A DNA stretch of 12,895 nt from an uncultured Alphaproteobacteria bacterium (GCA_944391355.1 CALXTG010000025.1:1-12895); one strand, 5' to 3'. Numbered from the stretch's first letter, positions 1-7,056 are shown. Translations and numbers: made by a program. Notes: a model not told the origin generated them from the letters alone.

Positions 1-314
1 CAGGTACATTTGAAATAAGCGGAATTATAAGGGCATTTGAGCAGCGGCGATTTATTGCCCTGGCAGGCCTCCTGGAAATAGCCCATGCTGTTGCAGCGGG
101 TCTTGTCATCTTCGTCCTTAAAGTTCAGGTCAAGATCAGCGCCGCCCAGCCAGTAGGATTTGGCCAGCTGATACCCGGGTTCTGCAAAAGAAGCAGGCTT
201 TAGTTCCAATCTGTGTGGTGAATTAAAGAATGTGTCATTATGAGCGGCCGCCGGAGAAATGCATAACAACAGCATAAACACCGGCAAAAAAAGCTTGTTG
301 GTCAAGTTCGTCAT
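1..314 (-). CDS. Secreted cysteine-containing protein, 5' part only (runs off left edge)
   Basis: The first 104 codons of an open frame are visible, starting at the ATG at 314-312; the rest lies outside the window. Residues 1-24 form a Sec signal peptide: a short basic start, a hydrophobic core (LFLPVFMLLLCI) and an AAA motif at 22-24 that suits signal peptidase I, with cleavage before HND. Cys18 lies inside the hydrophobic core and is not in a normal lipobox, so a lipoprotein is unlikely. The mature part has Cys at 74, 84, 94 and 103, evenly spaced at roughly ten residues, suggesting a disulfide-rich exported domain. An AAGGAA ribosome binding site (322-327) lies 7 bases upstream and supports the start. 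I do not recognise the family. It is separated from its upstream neighbour by a terminator and has its own candidate promoter, so it is probably an independent unit. The reading frame and signal peptide are clear; the function is unknown. Confidence 0.75.
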   Translation of the reverse strand, partial: MTNLTNKLFLPVFMLLLCISPAAAHNDTFFNSPHRLELKPASFAEPGYQLAKSYWLGGADLDLNFKDEDDKTRCNSMGYFQEACQGNKSPLLKCPYNSAYFKCT

Positions 315-343
315 AACAAATTTCCTTAATAATTAAAACTAAA

Positions 344-370
344 GCCTGATTTAATTTTACTAAATCAGGC
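344..370. repeat. Perfect 10-bp inverted repeat over a promoter
   Basis: GCCTGATTTA at 344-353 and TAAATCAGGC at 361-370 are perfect inverted repeats around a 7-base spacer. The minus-strand candidate -10 (354-359) sits in the spacer, and the transcript of the signal-peptide gene would start within the left arm. The position suits a repressor operator. The minus strand after the repeat is T-rich (331-343), so a terminator is a second reading, but a much better terminator for the upstream gene already exists at 456-492. Confidence 0.6.
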
Positions 371-382
371 AGGGCAGAACAA
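354..382 (-). promoter_or_regulatory. Candidate promoter of the secreted-protein gene
   Basis: Read on the minus strand, TTGTTC (377-382) and TAAAAT (354-359) are separated by exactly 17 bases. The -10 matches the sigma70 consensus at 5 of 6 positions; the -35 matches only at TTG. The predicted start is near 347, giving a leader of about 33 bases to the ATG at 314. The -10 lies in the spacer of the palindrome at 344-370. Confidence 0.45.
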
Positions 383-455
383 TCGGAACATGGCTGTAAG
401 CAATTGATATTTCACAAAAGATAAATAAAGTCTTGGCAGAGACCTTTTTTCTGTC

Positions 456-492
456 AAAAAAAGGAGAGGCTGTTATCACAACAGCACTCTCC
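456..492 (-). terminator. Intrinsic terminator of the 512-1006 gene
   Basis: On the minus strand, a 12-bp stem (463-468 with 487-492 and 469-474 with 480-485, one bulged base at 486, five-base loop 475-479) is followed at once by seven T residues (456-462). This is a canonical Rho-independent terminator, 19 bases past the stop codon of the minus-strand gene ending at 512. Confidence 0.9.
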
Positions 493-511
493 GAGCTAGG
501 CTAAAGAAAAG

Positions 512-1006
512 TTATTTGAGAATTTTTACTTCCTCTCCATCGAAAATATCGATGATGCTGCGGTTTTTGGAAACCACGTAATGCAGGTTTCCCGCAGCGT
601 TGGTGGCAACGTAGGCCCAAAGCGGATCCATTTGGTTTTTGCCTTTTACCGAAATTTCGATAAAATGCTTTTTGAAAACAAATCCGTCGTAAGCTTGGGC
701 AGCCGGGTTAATCGTTCTGGCCAGACAGGGAAATTCTTCCGTGAAAGCTTCCTTGGCCTGTTTGGCGCTGTTTACCGGCGGCCGATGAGTCAGGAACTCG
801 GCGATTTCGCCCAAGGTAATATGTTCCTTGGTCTTGCTGTAAACTTTAAGGCAGGCTTCCAGATTGCGGGAGAAATTGCCCTGCAGTTCGGTTTTCAGTT
901 TTTTGCGAAGTTCTTTACTGATACTCAGTAACTCGGTTTTTTCGATTTCGTTGCGGCTGATTCCTATACAAGTAGAGAAAAGAGCCAAAATTTCGTTCTT
1001 TTTCAT
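512..1006 (-). CDS. Hypothetical protein, 164 aa
   Basis: I do not recognise this protein. From the chosen start it is a 164-residue soluble protein with no signal peptide or membrane segment. The first ~65 residues are charged and probably helical (repeated E/K/L runs around KELRKKLKTELQ). The last ~60 look like a beta-rich domain (GFVFKKHFIEISVKG, then LWAYVATNAAGNLHYVV) ending in EEVKILK. An ATG at 1054 would add 16 residues, but it lies inside the probable -10 box (1053-1058), so the transcript would start after it; the ATG at 1006 is therefore preferred. There is no Shine-Dalgarno: the leader ends CAGCT before ATG, as in two other unrecognised genes here (11430 and 12770). It is a single-gene unit with its own promoter and a strong terminator. 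Existence is likely; function unknown. Confidence 0.75.
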   Translation of the reverse strand: MKKNEILALFSTCIGISRNEIEKTELLSISKELRKKLKTELQGNFSRNLEACLKVYSKTKEHITLGEIAEFLTHRPPVNSAKQAKEAFTEEFPCLARTINPAAQAYDGFVFKKHFIEISVKGKNQMDPLWAYVATNAAGNLHYVVSKNRSIIDIFDGEEVKILK

Positions 1007-1052
1007 AGCTGAAATTTTTAATTGTTTAACAATAATTTTAACTGTAGAGAAC

Positions 1053-1080
1053 ATCTTAGCGCGTTAAAAAATTTTTTCAA
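1053..1080 (-). promoter_or_regulatory. Promoter and SD-less leader of the 512-1006 gene
   Basis: On the minus strand, TTGAAA (1075-1080) and TAAGAT (1053-1058) are 16 bases apart. A TTGACA just upstream (1090-1095) is a possible alternative -35, but its matching -10 would be poor. The predicted start is near 1046, leaving a leader of about 40 bases to the ATG at 1006. The leader carries the 15-base string AAATTATTGTTAAAC (1024-1038 on the minus strand), identical to one in the leader of the gene at 12770, and has no Shine-Dalgarno. Confidence 0.6.
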
Positions 1081-1092
1081 CAATAATTTTGT

Positions 1093-1119
1093 CAAAAACG
1101 TAAAAATGAGTCGTTTTTG
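1093..1119 (-). terminator. Weak candidate terminator of the lptF-rsmA operon
   Basis: CAAAAACG (1093-1100) and CGTTTTTG (1112-1119) can pair across an 11-base loop. On the minus strand the second arm supplies the T-run itself. The stem is A/T-rich and weak, but it is the only candidate in the 97 bases downstream of rsmA, and it abuts the next promoter just as the terminators at 11328 and 12674 do. Confidence 0.35.
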
Positions 1120-1200
1120 GGGAAACGGCGGGGATTAAAGTCGGAGGTGGTTCTTTCTGCTTTTTTGTCGCAAATTAAGCTCGAATATGGCAGGAGGAAA

Positions 1201-2049
1201 TCAGAGCAGGCGGGCGAGCTCGAGATATTGTCCGGGGGTCAGTTCTTCGGCGCGGGCGGTGAGAGGAATGTTCAGCCGGCTGACTTTTTCTTCCAAAGCC
1301 GGAACAGCTTTAAGGCTTTGGCGAATCATCTTGCGGCGCTGGCCGAAAGCCAGAGTCGTCAGGTGTTCAATGTTTTTTATTTCTTTGGCGGTCAGCAGGT
1401 TTTCCCTGGGGCGGAACAATAATACCGAAGACCAGATTTTCGGCGCCGGGACAAAGCATTGCGGATTTAGGTCAAAAAGTTTTTCAACCCGGCACTGCAG
1501 CTGAGAGAGAATCGAGATACGGCCGTAATCTTTATTGCCGGGAGCCGCCATAATCCGATCGGCGACTTCTTTCTGAAACATCAGGGTCAGGCTCCGGAAT
1601 TTGTCGATCTGTTTGAGCCAGCCGACCAGCAAAGGCACCGAAATATTATAGGGCAGGTTGCTGACAATATGGCGGGGCAGCGGAGAGGGCGCGGCAAAGT
1701 CAAACTGCAGGGCGTCGCCGTTGACGATTTGCAGCCTTTCGCCGCAGATTTCCCGAAGCTGTTCCATTAAGGCGATGCAGCGTTCGTCCATTTCAATAAC
1801 GGTGAAGATATCCGGTTCGGCGCTTAAAACCGCCCGGGTCAGCCCGCCGGGGCCGGGGCCGATTTCAAAAACCGCGGCGCCGCGATAGTTTTCCAAATTT
1901 TGTTTCTCCAGCGACAGGCGGATTATTTTGTCGGTAATATTGCGATCCAGCAGAAAATTCTGGCCGAGGGCTTTTTTAGCCATCAGTCCGGCCGCTTCTA
2001 CGGTCAGCCGCAGAGAGGGGAGTCTGTCAAGCGCTTCGGCGAGAGTCAT
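1201..2049 (-). CDS. rsmA: 16S rRNA (adenine1518-N6/adenine1519-N6)-dimethyltransferase RsmA (KsgA)
   Basis: RsmA uses S-adenosylmethionine to dimethylate two adjacent adenosines in the 3'-terminal helix of 16S rRNA, a late step of small-subunit assembly in the cytoplasm. The 282-residue length is normal for the family. Diagnostic motifs are in order: KKALGQNFL (25-33), the SAM-binding EIGPGPGGLT (62-71), the acidic VIEMDER (84-90), NGDAL (110-114), the catalytic NLPYNIS (131-137), FQKEVADR (158-165) and the C-terminal FGQRRKMIRQSL (235-246). It is the last gene of the lptF-lptD-surA-rsmA operon: its ATG comes two bases after the surA stop, suggesting translational coupling, with only a weak upstream GCGGAA. 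In many alphaproteobacteria pdxA sits between surA and rsmA; it is absent here. Identification is firm. Confidence 0.97.
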   Translation of the reverse strand: MTLAEALDRLPSLRLTVEAAGLMAKKALGQNFLLDRNITDKIIRLSLEKQNLENYRGAAVFEIGPGPGGLTRAVLSAEPDIFTVIEMDERCIALMEQLREICGERLQIVNGDALQFDFAAPSPLPRHIVSNLPYNISVPLLVGWLKQIDKFRSLTLMFQKEVADRIMAAPGNKDYGRISILSQLQCRVEKLFDLNPQCFVPAPKIWSSVLLFRPRENLLTAKEIKNIEHLTTLAFGQRRKMIRQSLKAVPALEEKVSRLNIPLTARAEELTPGQYLELARLL

Positions 2050-2051
2050 GA

Positions 2052-2975
2052 TTAATTCCGCAGTTCGATAACTGCCCGCTGGCGCAGTTCCTGAAGATGT
2101 TTTTTGGCGAATTCTTCCAGACGCTGATTTTCAAGATATTTGCGGATATCTTCTTCGGTCGGCATTTCGGTTTTGTCTTTGGCGGGATCAAAGGTCTGTT
2201 CCAGACGCAAAATATAATAGCCGTCGCCGACGAGAATCGGGTTGGAGATGTCGCCGGGTTTCATTTTCTGCAAAGCTTTTTCCAGCGGGGAAGCCAGTTT
2301 GCCCTTGTTAACCCAGCCGAGTTTGCCGCCGCTGGAAGCGCTGGCGCTTTCGGAAAACTGCATGGCATAGAGTTCAAAGCGGGGATCCTGACGCAGATTT
2401 TTGACCAGATTTTGAATATCTTTGGCGTTTTCTTTGCGGATAAAGATTTCCGAAACCATATATTTGGGCGTGTTTAAGTCTTTTTTGGCATTGTCCAGCG
2501 TCTGTTCAATTTCTTTCTGAGTCAGGGTTTCTCCTGCCATTTGGCGGCGAACCAGACGAACCCAGCCTAAGTCGGCTTTCAGCTGTTCGCGGTAAGAGTC
2601 ATAGCTGACCCCGGCTTTTTTTAAGATATTGCGCAATTTTCCCTGAGGGATTTTGTTATTTTTTTCAAACCCGGCAATCGAACGGTTGATGTCTTCTTCG
2701 CTGACCTCGATGCCTTGTTTGGCGGCGTCCTGCAGTTTGAGTTTTTCATCGATGGTGGTTTGCAGAACGCGGGCGTTGATCATGCCGCGAGTCTGGGCGT
2801 TAAGCGGAATGCGGGTGCTCAAAACAAAAGCGTTGACGCGGTTGGTAATATCCTGCGAGGAGATAATATCACCGTTAACAACAGCAACAATTTTGACCGA
2901 ACCGGCGGCTTCTGCCTGAGCCGAGGTCAGTAGTCCGGCGGCAATGACCGCGATAATCGTCAGTAGCTTTTTCAT
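2052..2975 (-). CDS. surA: Periplasmic chaperone / peptidyl-prolyl isomerase SurA
   Basis: SurA escorts unfolded outer-membrane proteins, LptD among them, across the periplasm. The 307-residue product begins with a signal peptide (MKKLLTIIAVIAAGLL, probable cleavage after AEA near residue 23). The SurA N-terminal chaperone domain follows (about 26-165, beginning VKIVAVVNGDIISSQDI), then one parvulin-type rotamase domain (about 170-262, with YMVSEIFI at 172-179, GGKLGWV at 217-223 and YYILRLEQ at 253-260), then a C-terminal helix. Escherichia coli SurA has two rotamase domains and about 428 residues, so this is the shorter single-domain form usual in alphaproteobacteria. A strong GAGGAGA (2982-2988) sits six bases before the start, and the gene follows lptD by 17 bases. 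Neighbouring its client LptD is functionally sensible. Confidence 0.92.
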   Translation of the reverse strand: MKKLLTIIAVIAAGLLTSAQAEAAGSVKIVAVVNGDIISSQDITNRVNAFVLSTRIPLNAQTRGMINARVLQTTIDEKLKLQDAAKQGIEVSEEDINRSIAGFEKNNKIPQGKLRNILKKAGVSYDSYREQLKADLGWVRLVRRQMAGETLTQKEIEQTLDNAKKDLNTPKYMVSEIFIRKENAKDIQNLVKNLRQDPRFELYAMQFSESASASSGGKLGWVNKGKLASPLEKALQKMKPGDISNPILVGDGYYILRLEQTFDPAKDKTEMPTEEDIRKYLENQRLEEFAKKHLQELRQRAVIELRN

Positions 2976-2992
2976 TTTTGTCTCCTCAATAA

Positions 2993-5263
2993 CTATCTTG
3001 AACCGGCGCCGCCCAATGTCTTTAAGAAAAAGGTGGCGGTGATTTCATAGTTGGATTTTTCATAGTTTTCGTTATGTTCGAAATGCCGACGCCAACGATA
3101 GGAATTGTCTTTTCTTACCGTCGTTACAAATTTAAAGCATTCATCTTCATAAATCAAGTCCGCGCCGTGCTCGAGCGAGCCGCCTTTATAGGCCAGATCC
3201 TGGCGGTTGTACAAATTCAGGCTCCAATCGCGGCTGAGCGCAATGTTTAAGCCGGTGTAGAGTTCTTTGCGCTCTTCATAGCCGACGAGAGAGGTTGACT
3301 GATTTTCCTGCAGATAGATATAGGACAGGTAAAGGCTGAACATGCGCGGGCCGAGGCGGGCGGAAAGTTCGCTGTAGTTCAGGTCGAGGTCTTCGCGGTT
3401 GAGGCTGAAACGGTAGCTGAGGTCGAGATATTCATTGGGATTGGCATAAATGCGGCCGACGTAGTCGCTCAGGTGCCCGTCTTGTCCGTCAACTTCCGAA
3501 AAGCTCTGGTCTTTTTCAAATTTGTAACTCTGCGCCAGGAACATTGAGGTACGGCCGGTTTTTTCGCCGTAAGCGCTCCAGTTGATACCGTAGCTGATAC
3601 GCGATCCGGTGTCGTTGCGATCGTATCCGGCATAACGGTCCAGGCTTAAAATATTGGTGTCGTCAAGTTCGACATCCTGACTGTCTTCGTTGGGGATCTT
3701 GTTGATTTTGTTACCGCCGCTCGGCGCCGCGACCGCAACGATGACCGGTTCGAGAATCTGCCGCGAGGTTTCGGTGGCGCGGACAAAAGGCATGCGCCAT
3801 TCCAAACCTAACTGCGGAAAGATACGGCCGACCGATCCGCTGTAAATTTCGTTATCGTCGTTTAAGTAATTATCAACATAGTATAAGTCGGATTTAACCG
3901 AGGCGACCAGTTTGTATTTTTCGCCGTACGGGCTGGTGTAGGGCAGGTTCCAGGAGTTTATCATTGAAATGCGCTGGGTTGAAACGGTTTCTTCCCGCAA
4001 AACCGAGGCAAAGTTCAAGGTGGTTTTGGTATAAGCGCCGAATTTTCCGGGGTCGCTGATATTTTCATATTCCATCCAGGGCATGACGTAGGGTTTGTCA
4101 TAAGTATTCAGGCGGTCGTCAAGACTGATGAGTTTGTAATAATACGCTTCGACGGCGGCGTAGTTGCGGTTGTCAAATCCCTGCATGCGGGCGCTGGAGG
4201 TCAGCCAGGAGTTGTCGCGGTAGAGCAGGGACATATCCCGCAGATAATAACGATCGGAGAGATAGTTGAGATCGGCGTCGGCATACCAGTAGTCATTAAT
4301 TTCATAACGGCCTTTAACAAAAAGGTTGCCGCGCTGTTTGTCATAAGTGTCATCACGGACGGTAGTGCCGCTCATGGTTAATTTGCCGCGGGTAAAGTAT
4401 TTGTTGTAGTCCGCTCCCCAGACAATGCCCTGATCGGTGCTCAGATAAGGCGAGAAGGTCAGGTCTTCATGGTCGGAAATGTCCCAGAAATATTTGGGCT
4501 GCAGATAGGCGCCGAGGTAAGAGGAACTGCCGAAACTCGGCGGCAGGAAACCGGAGCGGCGTTTGACCGAAGGATCGGGGTGGGACAGAAACGGCAGGTA
4601 AAAGACCGGAACGCCTTTAATTTCAACAAAGGCGTGGTTGTAATAGACATCTTGTTTTTCGGCGTCATGGGTTACTTTGTTTGCTTTAATCTGCCATAAG
4701 GGGTCTTGGTTGCGGCAGTCATCGCAAGGCGAGTAAACCACCTTGTCCATCTCTTTGTTATCGCCTTCGAGGCGGCGGAATTTTTTGGCGGCAACCCGGG
4801 TTTTGTCGGCCATGATGACTTTGACGTTATCCATTTCGCCCTGAGTCATTTTATCGGTCAGTTCAACATAGTCGGAGAAGACGACGCTGCCGTTCTTTTC
4901 TACCAGAATTACGTTGCCGACCGCGGTTACGATATCGTCCTTCTGATTATAGATAACCTTGTCGGCAACCAGAGTCATATTATTGCGGATGATGTTGACA
5001 TTGCCCGAAGCGGTAATGGTTTGCAGGTCTTTATTATTTTCCATTTCGTCGGCGCTGAAATAAATGTCGGTTGTTTCTTCTTCCTCGGGAGCCGGGGTGC
5101 TCAGAATGTCGGTGATGTTTTTCTGCGGATCGAGCGAGGCATAAGGCGTTTTGCTGTCTTCGTGCAGAATGGTTCCTGCCTGAGGCTGCGAATCGGCCGC
5201 CCGAACCGTTGCGGTGCCGAATGCCAGCAAAAAAGTCAGAAAAAGCAGAGATTTTTTAGCCAT
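2993..5263 (-). CDS. lptD: LPS-assembly outer-membrane protein LptD
   Basis: LptD is the outer-membrane beta-barrel that, with the lipoprotein LptE, inserts lipopolysaccharide into the outer leaflet. The 756-residue product has a signal peptide (cleavage near VRA at 20-22), an N-terminal periplasmic OstA/jellyroll domain (about 66-200, with repeats such as TITASGNVNI and DIVTAVGNVIL), then a long beta-barrel rich in alternating aromatic residues. The PLWQIKA motif (188-194) and the RRSGFLPPSFG segment that begins the barrel are typical. Only three cysteines were noticed: 180 and 183 in SPCDDC, and 709 in the C-terminal DECFKF. They probably form the disulfide linking jellyroll and barrel, replacing the two-disulfide arrangement of E. 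coli. The start overlaps the end of lptF by eight bases (coupling), with AGAGGA as ribosome binding site (5270-5275). No lptE is in the window. Confidence 0.95.
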   Translation of the reverse strand: MAKKSLLFLTFLLAFGTATVRAADSQPQAGTILHEDSKTPYASLDPQKNITDILSTPAPEEEETTDIYFSADEMENNKDLQTITASGNVNIIRNNMTLVADKVIYNQKDDIVTAVGNVILVEKNGSVVFSDYVELTDKMTQGEMDNVKVIMADKTRVAAKKFRRLEGDNKEMDKVVYSPCDDCRNQDPLWQIKANKVTHDAEKQDVYYNHAFVEIKGVPVFYLPFLSHPDPSVKRRSGFLPPSFGSSSYLGAYLQPKYFWDISDHEDLTFSPYLSTDQGIVWGADYNKYFTRGKLTMSGTTVRDDTYDKQRGNLFVKGRYEINDYWYADADLNYLSDRYYLRDMSLLYRDNSWLTSSARMQGFDNRNYAAVEAYYYKLISLDDRLNTYDKPYVMPWMEYENISDPGKFGAYTKTTLNFASVLREETVSTQRISMINSWNLPYTSPYGEKYKLVASVKSDLYYVDNYLNDDNEIYSGSVGRIFPQLGLEWRMPFVRATETSRQILEPVIVAVAAPSGGNKINKIPNEDSQDVELDDTNILSLDRYAGYDRNDTGSRISYGINWSAYGEKTGRTSMFLAQSYKFEKDQSFSEVDGQDGHLSDYVGRIYANPNEYLDLSYRFSLNREDLDLNYSELSARLGPRMFSLYLSYIYLQENQSTSLVGYEERKELYTGLNIALSRDWSLNLYNRQDLAYKGGSLEHGADLIYEDECFKFVTTVRKDNSYRWRRHFEHNENYEKSNYEITATFFLKTLGGAGSR

Positions 5264-6386
5264 TGACCGTCCTCTCGTCGAGGTTTTTGCGGCGGATAAA
5301 ATGCTGCGGATTATAGAAGAAGAGCAGATAAATGCAGACCCCCAGCGGTATCAGCAGATTGAGATACATCATCGGCAGCCAGTAAAGGCTTTTGACGGCC
5401 AGATTGCCGAAAACCAGGTCAAGAGCCTGAATTAAGACCATGCCGAGAATCGAATAAGAAATCAGTTTAGCCTGTCCGCGTCGGTTGAAGTTGCCGACCA
5501 GCAGGCCGGTGCAGGCCAGCAGCGCAAAGACAATATTATAAAAGGGACTGAGCAAACGTTTGTTGCCTTCAACAATATAGCGGTTGGCTTCGGCGGGAGA
5601 TAAAGACGTGTCGCTGCGGGCGTTTAAGAGTTCAAACAGGTTCTTTTCCCGGGCGCTGGCATCTCGCTGCTTATTGCTTTGCGGCATACCGAAATCAACC
5701 GAATAACGGTCGAAAGTCAGGGTAGAAAACTGGCCGTTGACGCGGTTAAGCTCCTGGCGGACGCCGTTAATCATGATGATTTTCGGGCCGGTATCGGTAT
5801 AAATGACACGGCCTTTTTCGGCAGAAATCGTTACTTTGCTTTTGGGGTTGCGTTCGTCGTTGACGAGGATTCCCGAAAGCGAACCGTCTTTTTCGTGGGT
5901 GGTAATGAAAACGGTGAGATTAAGCTGGAGCAGGGTAAATTCACCTTCGCGGAACATCAGATGCGAAACATCGTGTTTGACCTGCCATTCCAGTTCGTTA
6001 AAGGCTTTTTCGGCGGCGGGGATGCCGAAATTGTAGGCATAGATGTTGAACAGGCAGACAAAAATACCGACAATCAGCGCCGGCTGCCCGCCCTGCCAGG
6101 GGCTGATGCCGGCCGCTTTCATGACGACCAACTCCCGGTCGGAAAGCATGCGGTTGTAAACAAACAAAACCGCGACAAACAACGATATCGGCGAAAGAAT
6201 GACAAACAGTCGCGGCATCAGCAGCGAGGTCATCTCAATAAAAATGCTGACCGGAATGCCTTTGCCGGTTATCAGGTCGACAAAACGCAGCGATTGTGTC
6301 AGCCAGAGAATCGACATCAGCGAAAAGGTAACCAGCAGGAAGCCGACCAGAATTTGTTTGACGATATATTTGTTCAGTTTCTTCAT
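5256..6386 (-). CDS. lptF: LPS export ABC transporter permease LptF
   Basis: LptF and LptG are the inner-membrane permeases that, with the ATPase LptB, pull lipopolysaccharide out of the membrane and pass it to LptC/LptA. From the ATG at 6386 the product has 376 residues with the family layout: three N-terminal membrane helices, a large periplasmic domain (about 135-265), and three C-terminal helices (about 280-365). The segment SLRFVDLITGKGIP, DRELVVMKAAGIS after helix 2-3, and NKRLLSPFYNIVFALLA fit LptF better than LptG. A TTG at 6404 would add six residues, but it lies upstream of a TATAAT, and MKKLNKYIVKQ is a normal LptF start, so 6386 is preferred. No Shine-Dalgarno is visible. It is the first gene of the operon and overlaps lptD by eight bases. 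A second permease gene (lptG) is missing from this locus. The LptF/LptG choice is less sure than the family. Confidence 0.88.
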   Translation of the reverse strand: MKKLNKYIVKQILVGFLLVTFSLMSILWLTQSLRFVDLITGKGIPVSIFIEMTSLLMPRLFVILSPISLFVAVLFVYNRMLSDRELVVMKAAGISPWQGGQPALIVGIFVCLFNIYAYNFGIPAAEKAFNELEWQVKHDVSHLMFREGEFTLLQLNLTVFITTHEKDGSLSGILVNDERNPKSKVTISAEKGRVIYTDTGPKIIMINGVRQELNRVNGQFSTLTFDRYSVDFGMPQSNKQRDASAREKNLFELLNARSDTSLSPAEANRYIVEGNKRLLSPFYNIVFALLACTGLLVGNFNRRGQAKLISYSILGMVLIQALDLVFGNLAVKSLYWLPMMYLNLLIPLGVCIYLLFFYNPQHFIRRKNLDERTVNG

Positions 6387-6393
6387 GACGCGG

Positions 6394-6399
6394 ATTATA
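6394..6399 (-). promoter_or_regulatory. TATAAT immediately upstream of lptF
   Basis: A perfect -10 consensus TATAAT on the minus strand ends seven bases before the lptF ATG at 6386, so transcription would begin at or next to the start codon. No good -35 is seen (nearest candidates are weak TTGTTT-like sequences at 6420-6425). The absence of a Shine-Dalgarno fits a leaderless or nearly leaderless message. Chance occurrence in A/T-rich DNA is possible. Confidence 0.4.
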
Positions 6400-6427
6400 A
6401 ACAAATATATTTAGAAGACAAACAAAA

Positions 6428-6466
6428 TTTGCGCCCGGATAACAATATTTTACGGAGTCGGGCAAA
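6428..6466. repeat. Inverted repeat in the lptF-hydC divergent region
   Basis: TTTGCGCCCG (6428-6437) and CGGGCAAA (6459-6466) can pair as an 8-bp stem with a two-base bulge and a 21-base loop. It lies midway between the divergent lptF and hydC promoters. It may be a binding site or nothing; no known operator was recognised. Confidence 0.3.
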
Positions 6467-6499
6467 TGTGCATAAGCTTTTGATTTGCAAAAAATGTCC

Positions 6500-6528
6500 T
6501 TGAATAAGACTTTTTTTACGAATATCCT
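6500..6528 (+). promoter_or_regulatory. Candidate promoter of the hydrogenase operon
   Basis: TTGAAT (6500-6505) and TATCCT (6523-6528) are exactly 17 bases apart. The predicted start near 6535 gives a leader of about 42 bases to the hydC ATG. The leader carries a strong ribosome binding site, AAGGAGGG (6559-6566), ten bases before the ATG. A TAAAAT at 6536-6541 is an alternative -10 without a -35. Confidence 0.45.
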
Positions 6529-6576
6529 GTTATCATAAAATCAGCTTAACATTCTAACAAGGAGGGTAAAACAAAA

Positions 6577-7056
6577 ATGACCGAAGTTTCACTTGCTTCG
6601 CAGGTTGCGGCCAAATGGCGTAAAAAGAGAGGGTCATTGATTATGGCTCTCCATGAAATTCAGGATGTTAAAGGCTATGTGCCCTGGGAAGACGCTTATC
6701 AGATTGCCGAAGAAATGGGAATCCCTCTGGCCCGGATTTATGAAGTTTTGACCTTTTATAATTTCTTTAAACTTGATGCTCCCGGCAAAGCGGTTATTTC
6801 GGTCTGTACCGGAACCGCCTGTTATCTGAAAGGCAATGACAAGGTTCTGGAAGAATTTAAAAAAGAACTTAATATCGGCGAAGGCGAAAGCACGCCCGAC
6901 CGGATGTTTCATCTGCAATGCGTCCGCTGTGTCGGTTGCTGCGGCCTGGCGCCGGTCTGTGTCGTTAACGGCAAAACCTACGGCCGCGTAACCCCGAATG
7001 ACGTGCGCAATATTCTTGATGAATGGCGCAGCAAACTTGACGAAGATAAGGAGTAG
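6577..7056 (+). CDS. hydC: NADH-linked [FeFe]-hydrogenase gamma subunit HydC (NuoE-like)
   Basis: This is the small electron-transfer subunit of a trimeric NAD-linked [FeFe]-hydrogenase, homologous to NuoE of complex I and HndA of desulfovibrios. It probably carries one [2Fe-2S] cluster that relays electrons next to the flavin subunit. The 159-residue product is of normal length. An N-terminal helical bundle (about 1-65, with the GYVPWEDAYQIAEEMGIP segment) precedes a thioredoxin-like domain with cluster ligands Cys77 and Cys82 (CTGTAC) and Cys118 and Cys122 (CVGCCGLAP). Extra cysteines at 115 and 121 lie beside the second pair. No signal peptide: cytoplasmic. It is first in the hydC-hydB-hydA operon, with four bases between its stop and the hydB start. 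As no other nuo genes accompany it and hydA follows, a hydrogenase role is preferred over complex I or formate dehydrogenase. Confidence 0.93.
   Translation: MTEVSLASQVAAKWRKKRGSLIMALHEIQDVKGYVPWEDAYQIAEEMGIPLARIYEVLTFYNFFKLDAPGKAVISVCTGTACYLKGNDKVLEEFKKELNIGEGESTPDRMFHLQCVRCVGCCGLAPVCVVNGKTYGRVTPNDVRNILDEWRSKLDEDKE

Noticed and set aside
344..370. Palindrome read as the terminator of the 512-1006 gene
   Set aside because: A stronger terminator with a seven-T run already lies at 456-492, and this palindrome coincides with a well-spaced promoter; an operator-like role fits better, though termination is not excluded.
1007..1054. Upstream ATG extending the 512-1006 gene by 16 residues
   Set aside because: The ATG overlaps the probable -10 box (1053-1058), so it would not be in the transcript; the ATG at 1006 carries the leader pattern of other genes.
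4706..5266. 186-codon plus-strand open frame opposite the lptD N-terminus
   Set aside because: It is antisense to the signal peptide and jellyroll domain of LptD, with no ribosome binding site and no recognisable motif.
6387..6404. TTG start for lptF adding six residues
   Set aside because: It lies upstream of a perfect TATAAT and has no ribosome binding site; the ATG at 6386 gives a usual LptF N-terminus.
5679..6503. 274-codon plus-strand open frame opposite lptF
   Set aside because: It is antisense to a well-supported membrane protein; the product is a low-complexity D/N/R/Q-rich sequence typical of a shadow frame.
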